Positions 12,001-23,800 of a stretch of 64,000 bases of DNA are shown one piece after another. A program made the position numbers and the translations under genes. The DNA is taken from assembly GCA_030063045.1 (NCBI GenBank), contig JAQSEB010000023.1:2046001-2110000 (forward strand), written 5' to 3'. Origin of the DNA: Pratylenchus scribneri (taxonomy: Eukaryota; Nematoda; Chromadorea; Rhabditida; Pratylenchidae). The notes beneath the pieces are model-generated. The model searched no databases and had not been told where the DNA came from. It saw only the letters and a program-made list of their open reading frames with translations. How positions within the stretch are numbered: position 1 is the stretch's first letter; each line of letters opens with the position of its first letter.

Positions 12001-12728
12001 CATTAGAAACTATATTTATTTATTTGAAAATTATTGTCCGGTGATAAATCAGCCAAAATTCCCCACCATTTTTGAGTTTTAATTTTCGATTTTACAGAAT
12101 TTCCCTCAACTTCTTTCGCCTTTGACCTTCTCAACGACCGAAAGCACCGTCGCCAAACCAATGGCCAGATTGAGGCAAATGCCCGCAGATGAGTTGGAAG
12201 AGGAAAAAAGCGGAAACAAATTTGAATTGGATGAGCCAAATGATCGGCAACAACTTTATGGGGCAACGCCCATTTCGACTGGGATTTCGCCCGGTGGAGA
12301 GGCATTATTACCATTTCAAGGGGATGGAAAGGAAGGAGTTGGTGGCACCGAAGATAATGATAATAAGGCATTTAGCCAAAAGGTGAATTAGATATTTTTG
12401 GGGAAGGCCAAAATATTATTAATTTACATAGGAAAATTCGGAATTGACAATGTTGCCGCGAAGACGTAACAAAATGTTACACACAAGACCGACTGAAAAT
12501 GATGCCGATGATTGGCCGAATATGATGGAAATGGGCGGTGGTGCCATTGGAGGAAGACAACAATTTTCGGGCAAAAAATCCTCTTCCTCTTCGCTTCCTT
12601 CGTCCGTAACTTCCGTTCTTGCCTCCTCCCATCATCGAGGATGGGTAGAAAATGCCGGAATGGGTGAGGAATTGACGAAAAGTAGTAATGAATTTCGTGC
12701 GCGACGAAGTGGACTTGGGAAAAATTAA
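9051..12728 (+). CDS. Secreted protein with two MAM-like domains and a low-complexity tail
   Basis: The start at 9051 opens a hydrophobic leader (MTQSNLAIWVIFLRLC...), a likely signal peptide. An in-frame Met at 8961 would bury the leader, so 9051 is preferred. MAM-like domain 1 starts at IDCTFELKGEN, has CGW, continues through LRSPLIHDRL and LTYWKASASPSLDICLEE, and ends in IGIDDVQLL. This matches the MAM pattern of C-F-E, C-W, an aromatic strand, L-x-V/I-C-L, and a final I-x-x-D-D-V/I. A Glu-rich spacer follows. Domain 2 runs from CTFMENTCQW through YVDFDLWMSDEADLSVFEQI to ISLSNIRLV. The C-terminal part is rich in Pro, Gly, Asn and Ser. Introns at 9319-9363, about 9702-9827, 10611-10685 and 10944-10994 restore one continuous frame. 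The intron at about 11453-11799 contains a repeat remnant. A role in extracellular matrix or cuticle is inference. No specific orthologue is named. Confidence 0.75.
11530..11795 (+). repeat. Dispersed element with a single satellite unit (unamplified copy)
   Basis: Inside an intron of the MAM gene lies one degenerate unit, TTATAAAACATATTTTGGCG plus AACATTT (about 11591-11617). Its left flank contains GGAGTACGGTATTCCG, the reverse complement of GGAATACCGTACTCC right of array 1. Its right flank shares CCAATTCCTCTCC, GACCGTGGATAT and GTCGATCTCTAAC with the array 1 flank. The element therefore appears here with one unit where other loci hold 6-25. Confidence 0.65.
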
Positions 12729-12779
12729 CATAAATTGAATTTTGGCAATTTTGTAATCATTTGTTTTTATAATGGTCTA

Positions 12780-12915
12780 TAGACTCTTTTAATCAGAATA
12801 TTTGGCTGAAAATTATTCTTTTCTTTAATTTTTCCCTTATCAAATTAACAATTTCAAAATCATCAAAATTGGTTCAATAACTGATGAGTTATATAAGCTT
12901 TTTAAAACTTTGCCC
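12780..12915 (+). repeat. Partial copy of the fold-back MITE (one arm)
   Basis: CTCTTTTAATC near 12785 and AAAATCATCAAAATTGGTTC followed by TGATGAGTTATATAA (about 12856-12896) match one arm of the intron MITEs at 15459, 16828, 22059, 50409 and 57321. The other arm is not visible. Probably a decayed or truncated copy in the convergent intergenic gap. Confidence 0.55.
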
Positions 12916-12954
12916 CTAAATAAGGTGGAAGCCGCCTTCTCTTATTGTTGTAAT

Positions 12955-13200
12955 GAGTAAGTGAATATGCCAGGCATTCCTCTGTTGCTGATTGGACAGA
13001 AGAGAAGGAGAATTTTCTGCTACCGTATTTTTCCCTCCCTTATAATCAAAGAGAGGGAGCCTTCTTCCTTCTCTTTTTGCAATCTCTAAATGAATATGCC
13101 CTCAAGGAACATTCCTCTGCTGTGATTTGTGAAGAGGGAAAGGAGAATTTTCTGCTACCGTATTTTTGCCTTCCTTATCAAAGAATGAGCGTTCTCCGCC
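12955..13200 (+). repeat. Imperfect direct duplication, two copies of about 105 bp
   Basis: GTGAATATGCC..CATTCCTCTG..GGAGAATTTTCTGCTACC..GTATTTTTCCCTCC occurs at about 12961-13040 and again at about 13088-13175, with the core GGAGAATTTTCTGCTACCGT identical. Related CCGTATT and CCCTC words occur near 53570-53640. It looks like a decayed mobile element or local duplication in the 3' intergenic region. Confidence 0.55.
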
Positions 13201-13410
13201 CATCCAATACTTTCGTTGAAAACATAATTTTTCAATTTTTAGAAACTTACATCAAGAATGAAAATAATAAAATAAATTTATGATTTTGGTAATAAAAATG
13301 CATTCAATTTTTAATAAATATAATTTTTAAATGTTAAAATGACAAATGTATTTATACTGCTTTATAAATAAAATATTTATTAACAAATTCCACTGGGCAT
13401 TTTAATAAAA

Positions 13411-14315
13411 TTATTGTGAGGCACATAGGCCATTGGCATCGCAACTTTGTGAGCCGCCACAACCACTACAGGGCATCCCTTTTTGATAGACATTTTGGTT
13501 CAGGAAATTTCCACTAAATTGCCACAAAATACAATTTGGATATTCCCCCTCTTCTTACGCTGGACTATAATTGCAAACCACATATGTTTTCCATTGGGAA
13601 TTTGGGCACGTTGCAATGCCACATCCAACTTTTGCCGTCTTCGCCCATGCCATTTGACTCCAATGCCCAATTCCTTTGTTAAATTCCGAAACACTTAATT
13701 CAAGGCTGTCTTGAATGCCAAATTGTTGGAGTTCTTGCCACCAAAGTTGGCATGCCTGTTGAAGGGCAGCGACTAAAAGAAACGAATTCAAATATAATAG
13801 TCTAAATAAAACAACAAAATTCACTTTTGGTTATTGCCGTTGAGCTGTACATATAAAGGTTCTCGCCCATATTTTTCCTCTGTGTTTGGCTTGAATGGGA
13901 CATTGTGCATTGATTTGCCCAATTTTGGGCCACAGCCTCAATCTCCGTGTCATATTCCAGCCGAATGATGTTGCCGCCAGCCGGCATTAAACCCGTTTTA
14001 TTGGCCGCCATTCCTTTGGCCAATTGGGAGCGAAATGCATTATGGCAATTCAGGGCGGATTGTTGTTCATCAGAAGAAAGGGCCGAAACAGCTAAAAATG
14101 GGGAATGGACTTTTGATTTAGATTTGGAAGCCATTTTTAAGGCTATTAGAAGAAATGGCCAATGTTAATTATTATTAAAATAAAATACTTGCCGGAATTG
14201 ATGATGACGGAGGTGAAAGCCAAATGGAGGAGGAACATTTTCGGACAAAAAATAACAAAAACGAGAACAACGAGGATGGATGGATGGGGACAAGGGAAAA
14301 CAATAATGCGGCCAT
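13411..14315 (-). CDS. CAP/SCP-TAPS secreted protein (venom-allergen-like)
   Basis: CAP proteins are secreted cysteine-rich proteins. In parasitic nematodes this family includes venom-allergen-like proteins delivered to hosts. The core starts at SALSSDEQQSALNCHNAFRS (first CAP His), continues with AVAQNWANQCTMSHS and MGENLYMY, then an intron. Next comes the CAP1 signature GHWSQMAWAKTAKVGCG and the CAP2 signature YVVCNYSPAGNF. The C-terminal Cys-rich tail has CSGCGGSQSC and ends at TAA 13411-13413. The intron before GNFLNQ splits the Gly codon. The N-terminus is uncertain. An upstream exon with a hydrophobic leader (MAALLFSLVP, 14315 to about 14189) joins in frame to the core (phase 1), while the next Met at 14238 is out of frame. 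A bare start at 14134 would leave the protein without a signal peptide. The gene is convergent with the MAM gene. Confidence 0.85.
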
Positions 14316-14808
14316 TTTTTGATATGGGGGATTAAATAGGCGCCAAATAAATGTGGTTAATCCCATCATCATCATTTTGTGGCCTTTCATTCAAACTATA
14401 TTACGCCATTTGCTCCTCTTCCTCCTCTCAAATGTCACGTTCGCCGGTTAATTCAGCTTTCCATGAAAAAATGTGAAATGAAAACGTCACCCCCGGGATT
14501 CATTGCCTCATCATCAAAATGTGAACGGTTAATCTCAAAATTAATTTTATTTGGAAACGTTGGAAGCCGAAATGGAAGGGAATGTTTTGGGAAAAAAGGG
14601 AATATCTGTGATGGAATGGGACAAGGAAAGAATTAATGAATATTTGTACAAAAGAGTGAATTCTCATTCAGAATATGACGATGGGATTAATATTTGTGTG
14701 GGATAATATGTATCTGAGGAGGAGGCGAATATTAATAAAAATAAAATCAACAAAAATATATTGAATAAAATAAATAATAATTTATTGTGTTTTACATCGC
14801 ATTTTAAA

Positions 14809-17800
14809 TTATTTTTCGAGTCGGCGAAGCCAATCCAGTACGTTTTCTGCCTCGAACGCCGATGTCCACAAGTGGGTCATTGATCCAAAGACACTGATGA
14901 AAAGTGGGAAAATTAAAATATAAAATCTAAGGAAATTGATCCCTTTTTTGGTAATATTTTGTTCATTTTTTAATGATGAACAGTTCAAAGGGTTTAATGG
15001 TTTCAAAATTGAATTCAATCAAATCCAAAACAATCCTAAATCGAATATTTTGACCCACACTATTCGGATCCCGTCTCCATCTGAGCATTGCCTCCTCATC
15101 GCCATAGTCGCCGGCACCCGTCAAAATCACGTCTTGTTGGCCAAAATGGCCCAAAGCAATGCATCGAACCGGTTTATCGGCCACTTTCAATTTCATTTGT
15201 AAACCCATCCCAAGGGAACTTTTTCTGAAAAGCAATAATAAAAATGTTTTCTTTTGAGTCAATTATACATTTCTGTGGTTTCCATTTCAACCAATTCCGG
15301 TGACCCAATCCCTCCATTTGGCACAAATTGAACGGTGGTGGCCCCCGCTTTTTCTGCCAATTTTGTCATTGATGATTGGCGGGTGGGCGGAGATGCGCCC
15401 AACGAAGGTGGCAAAAATTCTGAATGCATTTTATGAAGGAATTATTAAAAATGAAATTGCCCCAGGCCAATTTGGCGCCTTTTATAAATAACTCATCAAG
15501 GACTGGACCAATTTTGATAATTTTAGTATCAAATTAAAGAGTAAACTTTTGGCTATTAAATATTATTATTTTTATTTAAATTAGTTAGGAAAAGATGAAA
15601 TTATGCCCCAAAAACCACTTGAATTGCTAATCATTGTAAAGGATAGTTTAAAAGCTTTTAAAGGCAAAACTATTAAAATTATGAAACAATTTAAATAAAA
15701 TTTAATATAATTAGATAGCCAAAAGTCTGCTCTTTAATTTCATAACAAAAACATTGATTCAGTACTTGATGCGTTATTATAAATGGCAGCAAGTTGGGCT
15801 GTTCCCGAATTCTTCAAAAATGGGCCAATATTTTAGCATTCCCCATCCACTCACCGCCCTCTTTTACAGCCAATAGAAGGGGCTCTTCAAAGTCCAAATC
15901 TTTGCGACGAATTCGAATTTCCTCAGCAGCAACAATTGTGGATTCGCCAGCATAACTTGAACTTGTTGTGGTCGTTTGTGATGATGGATTGTTATTGAAG
16001 GATAATTTATGCGAGGAAAAACTGCTGCTGCGTGGCCCAATTGGCATTGGCTTGGAAATTGCTAAACAACCAATTATTAGGGTCAAAATATTTATTTAGG
16101 GCATAGGGTTAAAGTTGAATTTGGATGGAATTAAGCCCTTTCTCTATTAGATGTTTAGATAGGGCATTTTTTTGATAGCGTTCATTAATAAAATTTATTC
16201 CCAAGAATTGACCATTTGTTGGCTGTGATGTGGCCACGGATGCCATTCGTCTCCAAGAATTGATTCGCACCAATTTTGATGGGAATCGTCGCCATTGTTG
16301 CTGTTCAGCTGAATCCACTGCTCCACTTCTTCCCCTCATTTTCACTTCTTCTTCCTCATCCTCCTCTTCTTCTTCCACGTTTTCGTCTTCTTCTTCATCA
16401 TCTTCGCCTGCTGAAGTGGCAGCGGCACACAAAAATAATTCATCTTCATTTGTTGGTTGTTGAATTTGTTGCGATTGATTTGGTTGATTTGTTGGGGTGG
16501 AGGATTCAGCAAAAAGTGAGGAAAATGCGGAATCCACACTTTGTTGCCAACAAAGTTGCCGTTTTTTGCAACATTCTTCAACCGGTGAAAGTGCTGCGGC
16601 ACTCAATAAACTCCTAAAATTATGGCACTTTAGTGTCCCATTAGTGAACTCACTTTGAAATTGGCCGAATTGGATCGGCCTTGGGAAAGACATTCCCATT
16701 TGGCAGCATCGATGCGGAACTATGAATGCTAGCAGCCGACATTGTGGTCGTCCCTGAATCGATGCTTGGATGCCGCAATGTGGACACATTCACTATATTG
16801 GGAATAAAAATGATAGAATAAATTTTAGGGGCCCAAACTTGTCGCCGTTTATTATAAATCATCAAGGATGGAACCAATTTTGATAATTTTAGTATAAAAT
16901 TAAAGTGCAAACTTTTGGCTATCTAATAATATTAATTTTATTTCCATTGGTCAGAAAATGATGGAGTTATGCCCTTAAAAACCTTGTAAAATATGCTTTA
17001 TCGGATTAACGCAATTTTCAGTAGTTTTTTGGCGTAACTCCATGAATACTGAAGAAATTTAAATAAAATTAATTCCATTGAATAGTTTACAATCTGCTCT
17101 TTAATTTGATACTAAAATCATCAAAATTAATTCAGTCCTTAATGAGTTATAAACAGCGCAAATTTGGGTTCTTTCCGCTTGGAGGATTATAAGCAAAATT
17201 TTCAATAAAAGTGTTTGTTCCCCTCAAAATGTAAATAATAATTAAAGAAATGCAAACCAACCACTGTATTTGCGGGAATTCGGATCAATTTTGACGGATA
17301 TTTTGCGACTGGCCTGCCTTTCTGGCCCCTCCATCATACATTCCATTGAATGGTTCCTCTCCTCCATTTGTTTCTCACTTTCGGTTGGAATATAATAAGT
17401 TTGTTGGCGATTTATTGGGATTGGTTGGGCCAATCCATGCGCAGGTGATAGTCTCTTTCCGGCTTGATATTTTCCACCAATTTGGCGGCATTTTGCCGTG
17501 GCGGAAATGCAACCAACAGAATTGGCCAAATGGACGCGATAAAGCATCAAATAGCCTAAATTTATTTTTGGAAATATTTATTGAAGGGAATCCAATGCCA
17601 ACCATCGACTGTGCCAACCCAAAGTTCATCGGCATGGAAAAGGATTGAGCAAACTTCAACTTGGTCCATCAGATCATCCTGCTCATCGAATGAGGGTTTC
17701 CTGCAATGCAAAAATTCACTCAAATATGAAATTCATTATTCTTTCTTAATGTTTCATCTCTTTAAAATGTTCCTTTCTAATTAATTATTAATAGTTAGTA

Positions 17801-20800
17801 CTAATCTAGAACTAAAGTGTTTGGGGCAAGACTGGATCTGGACTCTCGCCCCATGTCTTAGCCGGAGGTCTAAGCCCCCATCGGCCCAAATGAACAATAT
17901 AGGATATAGGGAAAGGGGAACTCGACTTAAAATATTAATTGTGAGGGAAAATGCGAAGGGAAAAGGCATTAGGAGGGGAAAAGGGCGGGATTAAAAAGTG
18001 GATTGGGGCACAATTTGATTGACATAGCAATAGGGTGATTAGGCAAAAACTGAGGGTACAGTAGGAAAAATAGGGAAGGTCTTTACATCTTATAGGCATC
18101 GTTGGCACTGAACTTTCCTATTTAAAATATTATTTCATTTTTTAATCATCAAATAAACAATAATTTATTATTCAATTTAACTTCCTTTTAATACATTTTT
18201 ATTACATAATTCGAAATTCTTACTCATAAATGAATCTAAAGCCAATTTTCCCTCCTCAAATTTCTTCCCACTTGCCTATGGCTATGATCATATCGAATGT
18301 CGAAGAGCATTTCGCATTGGCCATCGCGCCAAAGTTGCAAAAGGGAAGAATGGGCGGTGACCAACCAAATACCGTGGGGCGACATCGACAACACACGGAT
18401 TTTCTCGAACATTGGTACTTGACTGCCGGCGGCCGCCGATGCAACATATACGGTGGAAACAGTGGACAATGTTCTGAATGAATTGGAATTATTTTGTTGA
18501 AATTGATAAAATTAATTTTTATTGTTTTGATTTAAAAAGCAAATAATTTGTTCAAAAAAAAAAAGACTGACTGTCGATTGAGCACAATAACTTTGCATGC
18601 CACCGCCAAATACAAATGCTCATCGTCCAAAAGTGCATCCGAAATTGGGGCAGCCGCCACCGGAATATGGTACAAATCAAGGGCTGATGGCATTCGTTCG
18701 AAGGCATTCTCCAACACGGCCAAAGTGCCATTGGCCAAACAGGAATAGAGGCGAGAGGAACAATGCACCAATTTTAGGGCCACATCATTCAATTTCAGTT
18801 CCCAGAGTATTTCTGCCTGGCCAGATGGACGCAAATGAACGGCTAAAATGTAGCCAGAAAGCAGCGAGACAAAGGCCATTTCGGGCTGGAAAATCACCAT
18901 CGAAACTGGACGACAATCGAACTGAAAAAGAAAATTAAAGTATTTTGGAGGCTTATCAGATTTTTAATGACATTAATTTCAAAAGAAAGAATACATATGT
19001 TATATACGGTATTCAAATATTTTCAGCTTAAACGAAACAAATTTTTGTTAATTAATAGCAAACGAAACAATTTTTTATTAGGTACCAGAATTATAATTTT
19101 ACAAATCAGAATATAAGCTAGTTAATCGACATTTTTCTTTGTTAATTTAAATTAGTTTAGCGGAAAGGGAAAATACAATTGTAAAACATTTTTTGGCGAA
19201 CATTTTCCGGAAAGAAAAAACACAATTGTAAAACATTTTTTGGCGAACATTTTCCGGAAAGAAAAAACACAATTGTAAAACATTTTTTGGCGAACATTTT
19301 CCGGAAAGAAAAAACACAATTGTAAAACATTTTTGGGCGAACATTTTCCGGAAAGGGAAAACACAATTGTAAAACATTTTTTGGCGAACATTTTCCGGAA
19401 AGGGAAAACACAATTGTAAAACATTTTTGGCGAACATTTTCCGGAAAGGGAAAACACAATTGTAAAACATTTTTTGGCGAACATTTTCCGGAAAGGGAAA
19501 ACACAATTGTAAAACATTTTTGGCGAAGATTTTCCGGAAAGGGAAAACACAATTGTAAAACATTTTTGGCGAACATTTTCCGGAAAGGGAAAACACAATT
19601 GTAAAACATTTTTGGCGAAGATTTTCCGGAAAGGGAAAACACAATTGTAAAACATTTTTTGGCGAACATTTTCCGGAAAGGGAAAACACAATTGTAAAAC
19701 ATTTTTGGCGAACATTTTCCGGAAAGAAAAAACACAATTGTAAAACATTTTTGGCGAACATTTTCCGGAAAGGAAAACACGCTTAATCTAAAATACATTT
19801 CAGAATATAATACGTATCCATACTCATTCTATCATAAAATCAACCAATTCCTCTCTCCTCTTACTTCTGTTCATCCCTATGTAGGTTTTTATTTTTTCAA
19901 ATATCATAAACATAGGTGTAAAAGCCCAAAAATCACCTCTAAATCCATGATATTCAAATTGACTGCCTCCTCATGCAATTGAATCATTGCAATTTTGCCC
20001 TTTTTTTGATTTCCCGCGCACACATAGGCACGACCTTGCACAAATGGGCTGAGCACAATAACCTGTGTTAAATTGAATATATATTTGCGAATGGTGCATA
20101 AGTATTCAATAACCTCAATTGGCAAATCACAAAGTTGATCGGATTGAGCATGTGAGTCGGATGAACTGAGAAATTGACGAAGTTGAAGTCTCTTTTGGAG
20201 TCTTTCTTGAATGACTTGAAGGTAGAGGGATTGACGCTGACGAAGGTAGGCCTTGCTTGGAAAGGGATTCAAATCCTCAAAGGCATATTTCATCTGAAAT
20301 TATATGCAAAACTTTCAACTAATTGCCCATAATTAAGGAATTGAGTTTTTTCTAAAAATATTTTCTCCTTCCTTAGAATATATTCCTTTGTTTTGACTCA
20401 CCAATCCATCCACATCCAAAGCCAATCGGACGCCAGCCTTCAAAACCTTGATGACGGAAATTGTGTCGGAATGTGCCAAAATGTCCTCTTCATAGAGGCC
20501 AAGGAGGGCAATGGTGAATCGGAACAAAACCTTTGGCCCCTCCATCAGAAAACAGTCCCAAACTCGGAGCATCGTCTGAGGGAATGCAAATGGAAATGAA
20601 TGAAAATGGGAGGAATACATGGAATGGAAGTGCATCGAAGAATAGGGCAATGAACCAATTTAATGTGACCTGAAATTATGAAAATGAGGGGAGGATTATT
20701 TATTGGCCCAAATGTTTTTTTTTGCCTACCGTAGTCAAATCAATTTCGCATTCGTCCAAATGTTGGGCAAGTCGAGGGAATTTCTGCTCCACAATTTCCT

Positions 20801-23800
20801 TCAGCACTTCTTGATCGGCCTGGGCACCAGTCAAACTTTGGTCAAAATAGGAGGAATCGAAATAGCGTTCCGTGATTGCCACAAGGAACCTAAAATGTTG
20901 GAAATGAAAGGTGAAAATAGCAGTAATAATTCTGGGGAGGGGGGGGGGGGGATAATGCCCATTTTGAGGAGGATTTAATATGAATTTGTAGAATTTTCCT
21001 ATTAATTTAAAATGTCAACAAAATGCATTGAGAAACAAATATTTATTGGCCATAATTTGGTCAAAATTTAAAATATGAGTAAAATTAGTTAGGTGCTTTC
21101 AATGTTAACTTCGATTTATATTACTTTTCTCAAAATCTATAATATATTTGTTTGGATTTGGAAGAAGACCAACCAAAATGCATCCTCCGGACTCATGAAT
21201 AGAAGGGCGGTGGCCACCAAGAAATTCATGCCTTGGCAATATCCATTTCCCGGATTGTGAAGGCAATAGGCGCGCAGGACGGTTCTATAAAAGAATGAAA
21301 TGAAACATGGAAAGAATATTCAAATATAAATAAAAAAGTTTACTGAAGATGTGTAACTCCTTTGCATGAAGCGGACATAAAATGGACATTGCCTGGCATT
21401 GTTCTCAACAAATCCAAATTAACTTGTTTTTGATGCGCCGAACTGTAATGTTTTTCCACTGGGGTGCCTTGCTGGGAACTGCACAAATCCCGATAATAGT
21501 ATGGCCCGTATTTGGCCTTCAAATCGGCGATCTGTTGGCCAATTAGAAGACGCCAAACTTTGGAACGCAGCGAACGGGGAATGCCAAGACGACAAAGTTG
21601 ACGAGTTTCACGCTTAAAAGATAATTTAATTCCAGCAGATAATTTTGACTCAAAAAAGCCTACATTCCGTTCAATGCGATCCGGTTGACTCTCCAACAGT
21701 GCTCTCCATTTGGCTTTCAAATGGACATATTCCGCGGATTGTGCCTGATAATGTTGATGCAATTGGGTGGCAATGAAATGCAATGCCAATGGGATTTCCT
21801 CAAAATTGTGCCGAAATCCGTATTCATCCACATGGAATGTGCCCTGCCCAATGACACTTTCGAATGTTGGCAAAGTTGGTTCGGATTCGCGCGCCTTCTC
21901 CAATAATTTCTTCACCCTCCGTTCATGCTCATCACCACCGTACAATTTCACTTGGACCACATCGCAGGCACTGTTCTCGCGCAATGGAATTCGAACACAA
22001 CTTAAACTAAGGATATGGGGGAAAGGAAAAAGGACGAAACCTAACTAAAAGGATTTAAGTATGCCCCAACTTGGCGCCGTTTATAATAACTCATTAAGGA
22101 CTAAATGAATTTTGATAATTTTAGTATCAAATTAAAGAACAGACTTTTGGGTATCTAATTATATTAATTTTATTTAAATTGGTTCGAAATTAATGGAGTT
22201 AATTCCAAAAAATAACTGAAAATTTTGCTAATCCATAGTGAAGGAAATATTAATTGTTTTTATGAACACAACTTCATCATTGAAGCATTTTAAATAAAAT
22301 TAATATTATTTGATAGCCAAAAGTCTGCTCTTTAATTTGATTCCAAAAATATCGAAATAGATTCAGTCCTAATAAATGTGTTATTATAAATGGCGAAAAG
22401 TTGGGTTGTTCCCGTCAATTTGTGCCTGTGGGGGAAGGAAAAAGTGCAGCCCCTTAATGCCTAATCAACGAAATTGATTTGTCCAAAATTGTACCTTTGC
22501 AGTAAATGAACATATTCCTTCTTGAATTCCTCCATTTCCGCTTCCAATTTGCCAATCCTTTTCTTGAATGAGTCAATTTGTTTGTCCGCCTCCTGTTTTC
22601 GCTCATTCACGCGCACCAATTCGGCATTCAAGAAACGACTTTTTGCCAAGAATGCTGCCGTATGATCCTCTTGGATAATTTGGCTAAATGAATGAGAGAA
22701 ATATTCATAGGTGTCCCAATTCATTCACTGACCATTCCCCATCATTTGTACTATGCCCTTTCATATGTACATTAAATGCCCCCTTTTTTGCCCTTTCCAA
22801 TTCGATTCTCAGTTCCAAAATCAGTTCCTTTTGCCGATTGCACATTTTCCGTAGCATCATCAATTCATCGTCACGTCCTTCTTGGTCTTTTGTGGCCAAT
22901 GCGCCGGCACTTTCGCATGTTTCCGAACTGACCGTCGATTGGCATTCCGCCGGAGTTGTACCGTTTAATAGGAGGGGACCACCGCCGGATGAATCGCTGA
23001 ACATTTTTGATTAAATATTTCCACCAATCATTTCGCATACAAATCTCCTTCGCCTCCTTCCGATGCCGTCCCTGTGCAAGTGCCACCGCCCATTTCGGCG
23101 CCACTCTCCTCAATTGTCAAACTCTGTCGATCCATTTGTTGATATTTCATCATTTCATTGCTGTGGTGTTGATCCCTTAGCCAACTGTCCAAAACCCATT
23201 GGCCACTCCCAATTGCCCCGCAAATGCAACAACAATCCATCAAAATTGGCTCACCACGCTGAATTCATTTTCAAAATATTTTTCTCAAATTGAATTCGAA
23301 TGGATTTACGGTTGTTCTTCGCCTTGTTGGTGATTCCATTCCCACTTTGGAAATCATTGCCGTGGATGAGGCCTTCCGTGTGGTGGACACTCGGGAATAT
23401 TTCCTTCTGGACAATCCACCATTGTTGGAGGCAAATTCGCCAGCCGGCATTGACATTGGCGTAGAGGGGGCGGAGTATGCAACGGATTCTAGTATTGTGG
23501 GACTTAAGCCCCCATTCATTTGATGTTGATGATGCCCCGCGGCTGAATCCAGAAGGCGAATCGCTGTAAAAGAGTTAAAATATTCAAAGGAATTTTACAT
23601 TCTTTTTAAAGATTGTCTAAACTCTAAACAACCTCCAAAACAATGGCCAATTATTATAATGAGATAAAAGAAAAAGGGAATTGACCAGATTTAATGAAAA
23701 AAGAGAACGATTTTCCGGAAAGGAAAAACACAATTGTAAAACATATTTTGGCGAACATTTTCCGGAAAGGAAAAACACAATTGTAAAACATATTTTGGCG

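Noticed and set aside
17815..17900. A GC-richer stretch with possible hairpins that could be a tRNA or small RNA
   Set aside because: No tRNA B-box (GGTTCGAATC-like) or cloverleaf could be drawn. It lies inside an intron of the TBC gene.
19147..19798. Long minus-strand open frames (about 200 codons) across satellite arrays, also at 7392, 23840 and 59186
   Set aside because: The unit has no stop codon on the reverse strand in any frame, and its length (46-47) makes all three frames read the same rotating peptide. All frames are open at once and lie in introns or intergenic DNA, so they are by-products of the repeat.
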